NCBI GenBank assembly: GCA_046593925.1
Contig: JBKJQN010000079.1
Coordinates: forward strand, 1 to 64,000
Direction: 5' to 3'
DNA from: JAYVYM01 sp046593925
GTDB taxonomy: Bacteria; Actinomycetota; Actinomycetes; Mycobacteriales; SCTD01
DNA length: 64,000 nt
Shown: piece after piece, positions 54,409 through 62,162 of the stretch
Layout of the letters: each line of letters opens with the position of its first letter
How positions within the stretch are numbered: position 1 is the stretch's first letter
Notes under the pieces: generated by a model
The model's database searches: none
Told to the model about the DNA's origin: nothing
Seen by the model: the letters and a program-made list of their open reading frames with translations, nothing else
Translations under genes and position numbers: made by a program

Positions 54409-55625
54409 CTCAGCCGCTCGAGGACCATGGCCATGCCCATGCCGCCGCCGACGCACATGGTCTCGACGCCCCACTGCTTGTCCAGGCTCTCCAGGCCGTT
54501 GATCAGCGTGCCGGTGATCCGGGCTCCGGTGGCCCCGAACGGGTGACCCAGGGCGATGGCACCGCCGTGGATGTTGAGCTTGTCCAGGTCGATGCCCAGG
54601 TCGCGGTACGACGGGATGACCTGAGCGGCGAACGCCTCGTTGATCTCGAAGAGGTCGATGTCACCGACGCTCATCCCGGCGCGGGCCAGCGCCAAGCGGG
54701 TGGCCGCCACCGGACCGTAACCCATGATCTCCGGGGACAGCCCGGTCACGGCGGTGCTGACGATGCGGGCCAGCGGGGTGAGGCCGAGCTCGGCGGCCTT
54801 GGCGTCGCTCATCACGATGACAGCGGCGGCCCCGTCGTTCAACGGGCACGCGTTCCCTGCAGTGACGAGGCCGTCGGGCCGGAACACCGGCTTCAAGCCA
54901 CTCATCCCGGCTACCGAGACCCCGGCCCGTGGGCCGTCATCCTTGGTCATCAGGCTGCCGTCGGGCAGCGGTACCGGCGTGATCTCGGCGTCGAAGAAGC
55001 CGTTCGCGATCGCCTTCTCGGTGATGTTCTGTGACCTGGCCGCGAACTCGTCCATCTCGACTCGGGTCACGCCCTTCAACCGGGCCAGGTTCTCGGCGGT
55101 CTCCCCCATCGAGATGTACACGTCCGGGATCTGGCCGTCCTCGCGCGGGTCGTGCCAGCCGTCCTGGCCACCTGCGGCCAGCGCGGCGCTGCGCGCCTCG
55201 GCCTGCGAGAAAAGCGGGTTGCGGCTGTCCGGCAACGAATCGCTGTTTCCCTTCACGAACCGGCTGACCATCTCCACCCCGGCGGAGATGAACGCCGTGC
55301 CTTCACCGGCCCGGATCGCGTGTGCCGCCATCCGGGTGGTCTGCAGCGAACTGGAGCAGTACCGGGTGATCGTCGTACCGGGCAGGAAGTCGTAGCCCAG
55401 TTGCACCGCCACGACCCGGCCGAGGTTGTTGCCCTGCTCCCCGCCCGGCAACCCGCAACCCAACATCAGATCGTCGATGTCGTGGGGGTCGAGGGCCGGC
55501 ACCTTGTCCAGCGCCGCCCGCACTACCAGCGCCGCCAGGTCATCCGCCCGCACCTCGGTCAGCGAACCCTTGAACGCCCGGCCGATCGGCGAACGAGCAG
55601 TGGCAACGATGACTGCCTCAGGCAT
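54405..55625 (-). CDS. acetyl-CoA C-acetyltransferase (thiolase)
   Basis: Thiolase of fatty-acid or other beta-oxidation, or acetoacetyl-CoA metabolism. 406 residues. Nucleophile Cys in TRYCSSSLQTTRMAAHAIRA near residue 90; NEAFAAQ motif; the His in NIHGGAIALGHPFGATG; and the second Cys in MCVGGGMGMAMV at the end. ATG 55625 has GAGGAG seven bases upstream; the frame is open further up but that sequence is low-complexity and non-family. Upstream neighbours SGNH hydrolase, cbs and metB match the order around fadA3 of mycobacteria. Could be named fadA, but the pathway is not certain. Confidence 0.92.
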   Translation of the reverse strand: MPEAVIVATARSPIGRAFKGSLTEVRADDLAALVVRAALDKVPALDPHDIDDLMLGCGLPGGEQGNNLGRVVAVQLGYDFLPGTTITRYCSSSLQTTRMAAHAIRAGEGTAFISAGVEMVSRFVKGNSDSLPDSRNPLFSQAEARSAALAAGGQDGWHDPREDGQIPDVYISMGETAENLARLKGVTRVEMDEFAARSQNITEKAIANGFFDAEITPVPLPDGSLMTKDDGPRAGVSVAGMSGLKPVFRPDGLVTAGNACPLNDGAAAVIVMSDAKAAELGLTPLARIVSTAVTGLSPEIMGYGPVAATRLALARAGMSVGDIDLFEINEAFAAQVIPSYRDLGIDLDKLNIHGGAIALGHPFGATGARITGTLINGLESLDKQWGVETMCVGGGMGMAMVLERLS

Positions 55626-55660
55626 GGCGAGCTCCTCAGTGGTCGGTGCGGTCCCTCCGG

Positions 55661-55666
55661 ACGCTA
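55661..55666 (-). promoter_or_regulatory. possible -10 box for thiolase
   Basis: TAGCGT read on the minus strand, 36 nt upstream of the thiolase ATG; fits TANNNT. No clear -35. Confidence 0.3.
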
Positions 55667-55819
55667 ACCTCAGAGAGAACGCCATTCGGTCGGCGGGGGT
55701 TGTGGTTCGGGTCACCACTACTTCCGACGCGCCGACTGACACCGACACAGGGACCGCCGGGCGGCCGCGGCGCGGGCTGCGGGGGCCCGCCCGACGTCGG
55801 CGGCGGCCCCCGGGGCCAG

Positions 55820-56866
55820 CTACCCCTGGTCGGCCTCGTCGGCCGCGGCGGCCTGCTCGCTCGGCGTGCGGCCCTCGGGAGCGCCGCGCCCGACGAGGGG
55901 TACGCGACGGACCAGCCGAGCCAACCGGCCGGGCCCCGCGGCAGCCGCCCCCTGGGCGCCCTCGATCGTCTCGACGACCAGCCCGGGGTCCTGGGCTGCC
56001 ACACTCGCAGCCAGCGCGACGTCCTGCACGCTGTCGCGATCGGTCCGCTCGCCCGGCACCTCGACGCCGAGTGCCTGCAGGGTTGCGGGCAGCAGCACAT
56101 CGACGACCCGGCCGTAGCCGGCAGCCGAGGGGTGGAAGCGGTCGGCGGACCACAGCGCGGGGGACTCGCCGAACTCGCGGCCCAGCAGGTCACCGAGAGA
56201 GACGGACAACCCGCCGGCTTCGACGACAGCGACGGTCTGCGCACCCGCCGTGCGCCGGCTGATGACCCTGGCGACGCTGCGCAGCGGCTGCCACAGCGGC
56301 TTGACGGTGCCGAGGTCGGGGCAGGTGCCGACCACCACCGCGGCACCGGCGGCCCGCAGGGTCGTGACGGCGCGGGCAAGGTCGCGGGCGGCAGCGGCCG
56401 GCGGCACCCGGTGCGTCACGTCGTTGGCGCCCACCATCAGCACCGCCAGGTCGACCTTACGGACCAGCGCCCGGGCGACCTGCGCGTCGAGGTCGGCGCT
56501 GCGGGCGCCGACGACTGCCAGCATGTCGAGCAGGACGCGGCGGTGCAGCTCGCGGGCCAGCGAGCCGGCCAGCAGCGCACCGGGCGTCTGCTCCGCGGTC
56601 TCACAGCCCAGGCCGGCGGCGCTCGAGTCGCCGATCACGGCCAGGCGCAGCGGTGCACGACCGCGCCGGCCGCGGCCCCACGAGCCGCTGGCCAGTGGCG
56701 CCCGCTCCTTGGGCTCACCGATCGTGACGCGGGCCAGCCTGGCTTCGACGCGCAGGACGCCCCAGCCGAGCGCGCCGAGGGTGCCGACGGCGCCACCGCC
56801 GTACGCCGCCCCGAGCGCGACCGAGCGCGCCCGTCGCCCGGGCCGCACGCTCAACAGCCGGGTCAC
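55820..56866 (-). CDS. SGNH/GDSL-type esterase, membrane-anchored
   Basis: 348 residues: one N-terminal hydrophobic segment (about 16-38), then an SGNH hydrolase domain with the Ser in VIGDSSAAGLG (block I), Gly in the block II region, MVGANDVTHRV (block III, Asn) and WSADRFHPSAAGYGRV (block V, Asp and His). The C-terminal 60 residues are Ala/Gly-rich. It acts outside the cell on an ester, perhaps acetyl groups of wall or surface glycans. Position next to thiolase and cbs is conserved in Actinobacteria. Confidence 0.88.
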   Translation of the reverse strand: MTRLLSVRPGRRARSVALGAAYGGGAVGTLGALGWGVLRVEARLARVTIGEPKERAPLASGSWGRGRRGRAPLRLAVIGDSSAAGLGCETAEQTPGALLAGSLARELHRRVLLDMLAVVGARSADLDAQVARALVRKVDLAVLMVGANDVTHRVPPAAAARDLARAVTTLRAAGAAVVVGTCPDLGTVKPLWQPLRSVARVISRRTAGAQTVAVVEAGGLSVSLGDLLGREFGESPALWSADRFHPSAAGYGRVVDVLLPATLQALGVEVPGERTDRDSVQDVALAASVAAQDPGLVVETIEGAQGAAAAGPGRLARLVRRVPLVGRGAPEGRTPSEQAAAADEADQG

Positions 56867-57049
56867 GGCGGCTCACCGTCGGCGTCGAGCAACACCCTGC
56901 ACACGGCAGGAAGGGGCAGGTTCGGCACGCGATGGGCGCCATCGAGGAGCCGCTCGCCCGCCACGCCCGCCCCCTCCCGTCGTCCCGCTAGAGCCGGGAG
57001 GCGACCCTAGCGGCCGTACGCTTTAATCTCCCCGATCGAGAGGCCCACC

Positions 57050-58432
57050 GTGCAGGTCAGTGACTCCCTCATCGAGCTGGTGGGCGGCACCCCGCTGGTC
57101 CGCCTGGGCCGGCTGGCGGCGCACCTGCGGCCGCAGGTGCTGGCGAAGGTCGAGTACCTGAACCCGGGCGGCTCGGTGAAGGACCGCATCGCGCTGGCGA
57201 TGGTCGAGGACGCCGAGCAGCGCGGGCTGATCCTGCCCGGCGGCACGATCGTCGAGCCGACCAGCGGCAACACCGGGGTCGGCCTCGCGCTGGTCGCCAA
57301 CGCCCGCGGCTACCGCTGCGTGTTCGTGATGCCCGACAAGATGAGTGCCGAGAAGATCGCGGTCCTGCGGGCGTACGGCGCAGAGGTCGTGGTGTGCCCG
57401 ACCGCGGTGGCCCCTGAGCACCCCGACTCGTACTACTCGGTGAGCAAGCGGCTGGCCCGCGAGATCCCGGGGGCGTGGAACCCCGACCAGTACAGCAACC
57501 CCAAGAACCCCGAAGCGCACTACCGCACGACCGGGCCCGAGGTGTGGGAGCAGACCGACGGGCTCGTCACGCACTTCGTCGCCGGCGTCGGCACCGGGGG
57601 GACGATCAGCGGCACCGGTCGCTTCCTGAAGGAGGTCAGTGGCGGACGCGTGCAGGTGATCGGGGCCGACCCCGAGGGATCGGTCTACTCCGGCGGCACC
57701 GGGCGTCCCTACCTGGTCGAGGGGGTCGGCGAGGACTTCTGGCCGACGACGTACGACCGCGGGGTCGCCGACCGCATCATCGCCGTCAGCGACCGCGACT
57801 CCTTCCTCACCACCCGTCGGCTGGCCCGGGAAGAAGCGCTGCTGGTCGGTGGCTCGTGCGGGCTGGCCGCCGCCGCGGCGTTGCGGCTGGCCGAGGAGCT
57901 CACCGAGGACGACGTCGTCGTGGTGCTGCTGCCCGACTCCGGCCGCGGCTACCTGAGCAAGATCTACAACGACGAGTGGATGGCCGACTACGGCTTCCTG
58001 GTGCCCGACGCCACGCAGCCAACGGTCGGCGACGTGCTGCGCCGCAAGGGCAGCGAAGCCGCGACCGGGCTGCCGGAGCTCGTGCACGTGCACCCGGAGG
58101 AGACCGTGGGCTCAGCGATTGCCATCCTGCGCGAGTACGGGGTGTCGCAGATGCCCGTCGTGCAGCACGAGCCGCCCGTCATGGCGGCGGAGGTCGTGGG
58201 CAGCGTTGTCGAGCGGGACCTGCTCGAGGCGGTCTTCGCCGACCGTGCGGCGCTCGACAGCCCGCTGGCCGAGCGGATGAGCCCGCCGCTGCCGATGGTC
58301 GGTGCGGGCGAGCCGCTGCCGGTCGCGATGGCTGCCCTGGAGAAGGCGTCGGCGCTCGTCGTCCTGGACGACGGCAAGCCCGTAGGCATCGTCACGCGGT
58401 CGGACCTGCTCGGTTTCCTGAGCCACGTCTGA
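57050..58432 (+). CDS. cbs: cystathionine beta-synthase
   Basis: PLP enzyme joining serine and homocysteine to cystathionine (reverse transsulfuration), or acting as a cysteine synthase. 460 residues. N-terminal fold-type II domain: YLNPGGSVKDRIALAM with the PLP Lys, EPTSGNTGVGLALVA, and the glycine loop GVGTGGTISGTGRF. Two CBS domains follow from about residue 335 (SAIAILREYGVSQMPVV, VAMAALEKASALVVLDDGKP), as in bacterial Cbs and unlike CysK. GTG 57050. Functional partner metB lies 2 kb downstream; the rhodopsin and lycopene cyclase genes separate them. Confidence 0.94.
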   Translation: MQVSDSLIELVGGTPLVRLGRLAAHLRPQVLAKVEYLNPGGSVKDRIALAMVEDAEQRGLILPGGTIVEPTSGNTGVGLALVANARGYRCVFVMPDKMSAEKIAVLRAYGAEVVVCPTAVAPEHPDSYYSVSKRLAREIPGAWNPDQYSNPKNPEAHYRTTGPEVWEQTDGLVTHFVAGVGTGGTISGTGRFLKEVSGGRVQVIGADPEGSVYSGGTGRPYLVEGVGEDFWPTTYDRGVADRIIAVSDRDSFLTTRRLAREEALLVGGSCGLAAAAALRLAEELTEDDVVVVLLPDSGRGYLSKIYNDEWMADYGFLVPDATQPTVGDVLRRKGSEAATGLPELVHVHPEETVGSAIAILREYGVSQMPVVQHEPPVMAAEVVGSVVERDLLEAVFADRAALDSPLAERMSPPLPMVGAGEPLPVAMAALEKASALVVLDDGKPVGIVTRSDLLGFLSHV

Positions 58433-58545
58433 CGCTGTAGCCCTGAAACCATTGCCCTTCACGCCGAAGCCGTGCCGCTGTACCGGCGGGCAAGTCGGAC
58501 GGTGCGGCGCGACAGCGGGTGTTTCGAGTTGCGGGCTTGATCGCG

Positions 58546-58551
58546 TAGGTT
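58546..58551 (+). promoter_or_regulatory. possible -10 box for the rhodopsin gene
   Basis: TAGGTT, fitting TANNNT, in the 257-nt gap after cbs. A hairpin GTCCGG/CCGGAC (58556-58575) follows at once in what would be the early leader. -35 unclear. Confidence 0.25.
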
Positions 58552-58689
58552 CACAGTCCGGTTGCCCCGCCGGACGACCGCGGACCTGTCCGTGGCCGTC
58601 ACTCCGGGACCGGAGGTCGGCGATCCTCGCTGCCCCCCGTCAACCAGCCGCCACGCCGGCGCCCGCCGGTGCCATGTGAGGAGCAGGAA

Positions 58690-59553
58690 GTGTTGCTGGC
58701 TACAGGTATTGCTGTGCCCCAACTGAGTTCGGGACAGTACGACACCGTGTACAACCTGCTTTCGCTGGCCATCGCCAGCTTGGGTTTCACCGGCTTGTAC
58801 CTGGTGCTCTCGCAGCGCCGGGTGCTTCCGCGCTACCGCAACGCCATCGTCGTGAGCGCGATGGTCTGCTTCATCGCGACCTACCACTACCTGCGTATCT
58901 TCCTGAACTTCAAGGAGTCGTACACGACGCAGGCGCAGGGCGGGGCCGGCACCTACACGCTGACGAATATCCCGTTCAACGAGGCGTACCGGTACGTCGA
59001 CTGGTTCCTGACCGTGCCGCTCCTGCTCGTGGAGACGGTCGCGGTGCTGGCGCTGACCCGCGCGGTAGCCAAGCCGCTGCTCACCAAGCTGGTCCTCGCC
59101 TCCGGCGCGATGATCGCGTTGGGCTACCCCGGTGAGATTGCGACCAGTAACGGCACCCGCCTGCTGTGGGGCACGCTGTCCACGATCCCGTTCATCTACC
59201 TGCTGTACGTGTTGTTCGTTGAGCTCAGCAAGTCGCTTGACCGCCAGCCGGAGGAGGTCCGCAGCACGGTGGGCAAGCTGCGCATCATGCTTGTCGGGCT
59301 GTGGGGTGTCTACCCGATCGCCTACCTGTTCCCGGTGTTCGGGCTTGAAGGCGGTGGGGCCTTCGTGGCCCGCCAGACGGGCTACTCCATTGCGGACATC
59401 CTCGCGAAGGCCGCATTCGGTCTCGTGATCTTCAAGATCGCTCGCGTCAAGAGCGAGGTCGACGACCCGAGCTACGCCGAGGACACCCTGCTGACCGACC
59501 GGCCCGGCGGGGACGCTGCGGGCAGCGGCTCCAGCCAGCGCGTCCGCGCCTGA
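58690..59553 (+). CDS. proton-pumping rhodopsin, xanthorhodopsin/actinorhodopsin type
   Basis: Retinal-binding light-driven proton pump, 287 residues, seven membrane helices. GTG 58690 is chosen because GAGGAG lies five to six bases upstream; the GTG at 58669 would place that site inside the gene. Helix B His66 (ATYHYLRIF) partners the counterion; helix C YRYVDWFLTVPLLLVE carries Asp104, Thr108 and Glu115, the DTE set of outward proton pumps; Leu112 predicts green absorption; helix G SIADILAKAAFGL carries the Schiff-base Lys240. Helix E reads RLLWGTLSTIPF: Gly161 replaces the Trp of bacteriorhodopsin, the opening that lets xanthorhodopsin and Gloeobacter rhodopsin bind a carotenoid antenna. 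Three 60-base lines of the gene contain 31-35 G+C, far below its neighbours. Confidence 0.94.
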   Translation: MLLATGIAVPQLSSGQYDTVYNLLSLAIASLGFTGLYLVLSQRRVLPRYRNAIVVSAMVCFIATYHYLRIFLNFKESYTTQAQGGAGTYTLTNIPFNEAYRYVDWFLTVPLLLVETVAVLALTRAVAKPLLTKLVLASGAMIALGYPGEIATSNGTRLLWGTLSTIPFIYLLYVLFVELSKSLDRQPEEVRSTVGKLRIMLVGLWGVYPIAYLFPVFGLEGGGAFVARQTGYSIADILAKAAFGLVIFKIARVKSEVDDPSYAEDTLLTDRPGGDAAGSGSSQRVRA

Positions 59554-59557
59554 GCTA

Positions 59558-59596
59558 CCCCGTACCGGGGGCGGCTGACTCGCCTCCGGTACGGGG
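59558..59596 (+). terminator. strong hairpin terminator after the rhodopsin gene
   Basis: CCCCGTACCGG pairs perfectly with CCGGTACGGGG, continued inward by a G-T pair and GGCG/CGCC, making 16 pairs around a seven-base loop GCTGACT. It starts four bases after the rhodopsin stop, so the rhodopsin is probably its own transcription unit. No T-run follows. Confidence 0.8.
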
Positions 59597-59628
59597 CCAC
59601 GCACGCGCGCATCCGGGCAGGAGCGGTC

Positions 59629-60444
59629 ATGCAGTACGCGGTCTTCGACCTGGTCGCCGTTGCCCTTCCCGCCGTGCTGCTGCTGGCCGGCTCGCGTTCG
59701 CGGCGGGCCCTGCTGGTCCCGGTCGGCGTGCTCGCCGCGGTGGCCGTCGTCTGGACGGCGCCGTGGGACGAGCACCTGGTCCGCACCGGTGTCTGGACGT
59801 ACGCCCCCGACCGGGTGCTGGCCAGCCTCGGTTCGGTCCCACTTGAGGAGTACGCCTTCGTCGTCCTGGAGGTGCTGCTCGTCGGCGCCTGGGCGCTGCG
59901 CACCGGCGCCCTGCCCGTCCCGCCCGTGCGCCCCGCCCCGGCCGCCTCGCGGCGTCGCGGCGCACTTGCCTGGGTCGCCGTCGCCCTCGCGGGCCTGCTG
60001 CTGAGCGTGCTCGGTGGACAGCTGCGCTACCTCGGCCTGCTGCTGCTGTGGGCCGGCCCGCCGCTGGCCCTGCAACGCCTGGTCGCGGGCGATGTGCTGG
60101 TCGCCCGCCGCGCGGCCCGCCTGCACACCGCACTGCCGGCTGCACTGTGGCTGTGCGTGGCCGACCGCCTTGCTCTCGCCGACGGGGTGTGGTCGATCGC
60201 CCCGCAGAGCTCGACCGGACTCGCGCTGCTCGGGCTGCCGGTCGAGGAGGCGTTGTTTTTCTCGCTCACCTGCCTGCTGGTCACCGACGGGCTGCTGCTC
60301 GCCGCCGACCCCGCAGTCCTGCGCCGGGCGTTGCCTGTGCTGAGCAGTTGTCGCGCGGTCGTGACGTCGCGCCGCCGGGCACCGGCTGCGCTGGCGGCAG
60401 GCCGGGTAGCGGCGACGACAGCGGCCCGTAGCGTCGGGGGATGA
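59629..60444 (+). CDS. crtYcd: lycopene cyclase, fused CrtYc-CrtYd type
   Basis: Integral membrane carotenoid cyclase, 271 residues with six to seven membrane segments and two homologous halves. Repeat 1: VWTAPWDEHLVRTGVWTYAP then GSVPLEEYAFVVLEVLLVG; repeat 2: DRLALADGVWSIAPQ then GLPVEEALFFSLTCLLVTDG. The PxEE(Y/A)xF motif in each half holds the acidic residues of the family. It should close lycopene ends, giving beta- or gamma-rings, the step before beta-carotene and hence retinal. CAGGAG precedes ATG 59629. Its GC is high (49 of 60 in one line), unlike the rhodopsin gene before it. The stop overlaps the metB ATG. Confidence 0.87.
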   Translation: MQYAVFDLVAVALPAVLLLAGSRSRRALLVPVGVLAAVAVVWTAPWDEHLVRTGVWTYAPDRVLASLGSVPLEEYAFVVLEVLLVGAWALRTGALPVPPVRPAPAASRRRGALAWVAVALAGLLLSVLGGQLRYLGLLLLWAGPPLALQRLVAGDVLVARRAARLHTALPAALWLCVADRLALADGVWSIAPQSSTGLALLGLPVEEALFFSLTCLLVTDGLLLAADPAVLRRALPVLSSCRAVVTSRRRAPAALAAGRVAATTAARSVGG

Positions 60445-61682
60445 GCGAGCAGCACGCCGACGACGTCCGCGAGGCCGGCAGCAAGGCCTTCGGGTCCGAG
60501 GTGCACGGTGGCCCCGACCGCTGGTCCGAGGGCCACTACGGCTTTGAGACCCTCGCCATCCACGCCGGCCAGGATCCCGATCCCACCACCGGCGCGATCG
60601 TGGTGCCCATCTACCAGACCTCGACGTACGTGCAGACCGAGGTCGGCGAGCACCGCGGCTATGAGTACAGCCGGTCGGGCAACCCGACGCGGACGGCGCT
60701 GGAGACCTGCCTCGCGGCGCTCGAGGGCGGCCGGACCGGGCTGGCCTTCGCCAGTGGCCTGGCAGCCGAGGACTGCCTGCTGCGCGCGGTGGCCCGGCCC
60801 GGTGCGCACGTCGTGGTGCCCGACGACGCCTACGGCGGCACCTACCGGTTGTTCGCCCAGGTGCTGTCCCGCTGGGGGGTCGAGCACACGGCGGTGCCGC
60901 TCGGCGACGTCGACGCGGTCCGCGAGGCGGTGCGCCCGGAGACGGTGCTGCTCTGGTGCGAGACACCCACCAACCCGCTGCTGACCGTCGCCGACATCGC
61001 GGCGCTCGCGGCGGTGGCGCACGACACCGGTGCGCGGCTGGCCGTGGACAACACCTTCGCCAGCCCCTACCTCCAGCAGCCGCTCGCCCTCGGTGCCGAC
61101 ATCGTCGTGCACTCGACCACCAAGTACCTCGGCGGCCACTCCGATGTGATCGGCGGTGCGTTGGTCTGCGCCGACCCGGGACTTGGTGAGGAGCTCGCGT
61201 ACCACCAGAACGCGCTGGGCGGTGTGCCCGGGGCGTTCGACAGCTGGCTGGTGCTGCGCGGCGCGAAGACCCTTGGCGTACGGATGGACCGGCACTGCGC
61301 CAATGCCCAGCGGGTCGTGGAGCTGCTGGTCGGGCACCCCGCCGTCCGGGAAGTGCTCTACCCCGGGCTGGCGTCGCACCCCGGGCACGAGGTTGCCGCG
61401 AAGCAGATGGCCGACTTCGGCGGGATGGTGTCGCTGCGCCTCGCGGGCGGTGAGGGCGCCGCGCTCGAGCTCTGCCGGCGTACGAAGGTCTTCACGCTCG
61501 GCGAGTCACTCGGGGGCGTCGAGTCGCTGATCGAGCACCCCGGCCGGATGACGCACGCGTCGGTCGCCGGCTCGGCGCTGGAGGTGCCGGCCGACCTGGT
61601 CCGGCTGTCGGTAGGCATCGAGACCATCGACGACCTGCTCGCCGACCTCGAGCGCGCGCTGGCCCCGCTGCCGACCGGCTGA
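60441..61682 (+). CDS. metB: cystathionine gamma-synthase/lyase family PLP enzyme
   Basis: Cys/Met-metabolism PLP enzyme, 413 residues; may make cystathionine from an acylated homoserine or cleave it to cysteine (reverse transsulfuration, with cbs). Motifs: YEYSRSGNPTRTALETCLAA, LAFASGLAAEDCLL, WCETPTNPLLTVADI, VDNTFASPYLQQPLALGADI and the PLP Lys in VVHSTTKYLGGHSDVIGG, then SLGGVESLIEHPGRMTH. The first 30 residues are an acidic extension. The ATG overlaps the lycopene cyclase stop, so it is translated with that gene. Lyase and synthase cannot be separated by sequence here; cbs nearby favours lyase. Confidence 0.92.
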   Translation: MSEQHADDVREAGSKAFGSEVHGGPDRWSEGHYGFETLAIHAGQDPDPTTGAIVVPIYQTSTYVQTEVGEHRGYEYSRSGNPTRTALETCLAALEGGRTGLAFASGLAAEDCLLRAVARPGAHVVVPDDAYGGTYRLFAQVLSRWGVEHTAVPLGDVDAVREAVRPETVLLWCETPTNPLLTVADIAALAAVAHDTGARLAVDNTFASPYLQQPLALGADIVVHSTTKYLGGHSDVIGGALVCADPGLGEELAYHQNALGGVPGAFDSWLVLRGAKTLGVRMDRHCANAQRVVELLVGHPAVREVLYPGLASHPGHEVAAKQMADFGGMVSLRLAGGEGAALELCRRTKVFTLGESLGGVESLIEHPGRMTHASVAGSALEVPADLVRLSVGIETIDDLLADLERALAPLPTG

Positions 61683-61688
61683 CCGGGC

Positions 61689-62153
61689 TCAGGCGCCGGG
61701 CTTGGTGACCATCAGCACGACGATGGCGATCCAGCACAGCATCGCCACACCGGCGCCTGCGGCGATGCGGCCGACGAGCGGCGTGGCGTCGCCGCCGGCC
61801 TCCAGCGCGGTTGCCGCGCGCTCCTGCGCGGGGACGACCACCGCGAGGACGAGTGCGACCGCGACCAGCCACAGCACGTACGACGCGCTGACCCACAGCT
61901 GGCCCATCGACCACTGCGCCGCCCCCGACGACCCGCCCGACAGGCCGACCAGCGCCGAGCCGAGCAGCACGGTCAGCAGCGACGCCAGGGTGTACGACCG
62001 GGTGGTGCGGGCGTCGCCCCGCAGGGCATCGGCCCGGCCCTCGCGGACGTGCCGGGAGGAGACCACGCCGGCGAGCGCGGCAGGACCGACCAGGAACACG
62101 ACGGTCAGCAGGTGCACGACCAGAAGGACGGCGTACGTGCCGGTGTACTTCAC
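61689..62153 (-). CDS. four-helix membrane protein, DUF2269-like
   Basis: 154 residues with four hydrophobic segments: AVLLVVHLLTVVFLVGPAAL, SLLTVLLGSALVGLSG, VSASYVLWLVAVALVLAVVV and AGVAMLCWIAIVVLMV. The loop VREGRADALRGDARTTR is polar. The first helix with its His is typical of small DUF2269-like proteins, role unknown. Convergent with metB (six bases between stops). The VWA gene ends ten bases upstream of its start on the same strand, so both may share a message. Confidence 0.7.
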   Translation of the reverse strand: MKYTGTYAVLLVVHLLTVVFLVGPAALAGVVSSRHVREGRADALRGDARTTRSYTLASLLTVLLGSALVGLSGGSSGAAQWSMGQLWVSASYVLWLVAVALVLAVVVPAQERAATALEAGGDATPLVGRIAAGAGVAMLCWIAIVVLMVTKPGA

Positions 62154-62162
62154 GGCCGGACG

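Noticed and set aside
54405..56153. Thiolase with a 176-residue N-terminal extension
   Set aside because: The extension is Arg/Gly/Pro low complexity and antisense-like; ATG 55625 has a proper ribosome site and gives the normal family length.
58459..60966. Very long open frame on the minus strand (over 800 codons) across the rhodopsin, cyclase and metB genes
   Set aside because: It is the antisense of three clear genes; the translation is low-complexity Arg/Pro/Gly-rich sequence, typical of high-GC shadow frames.
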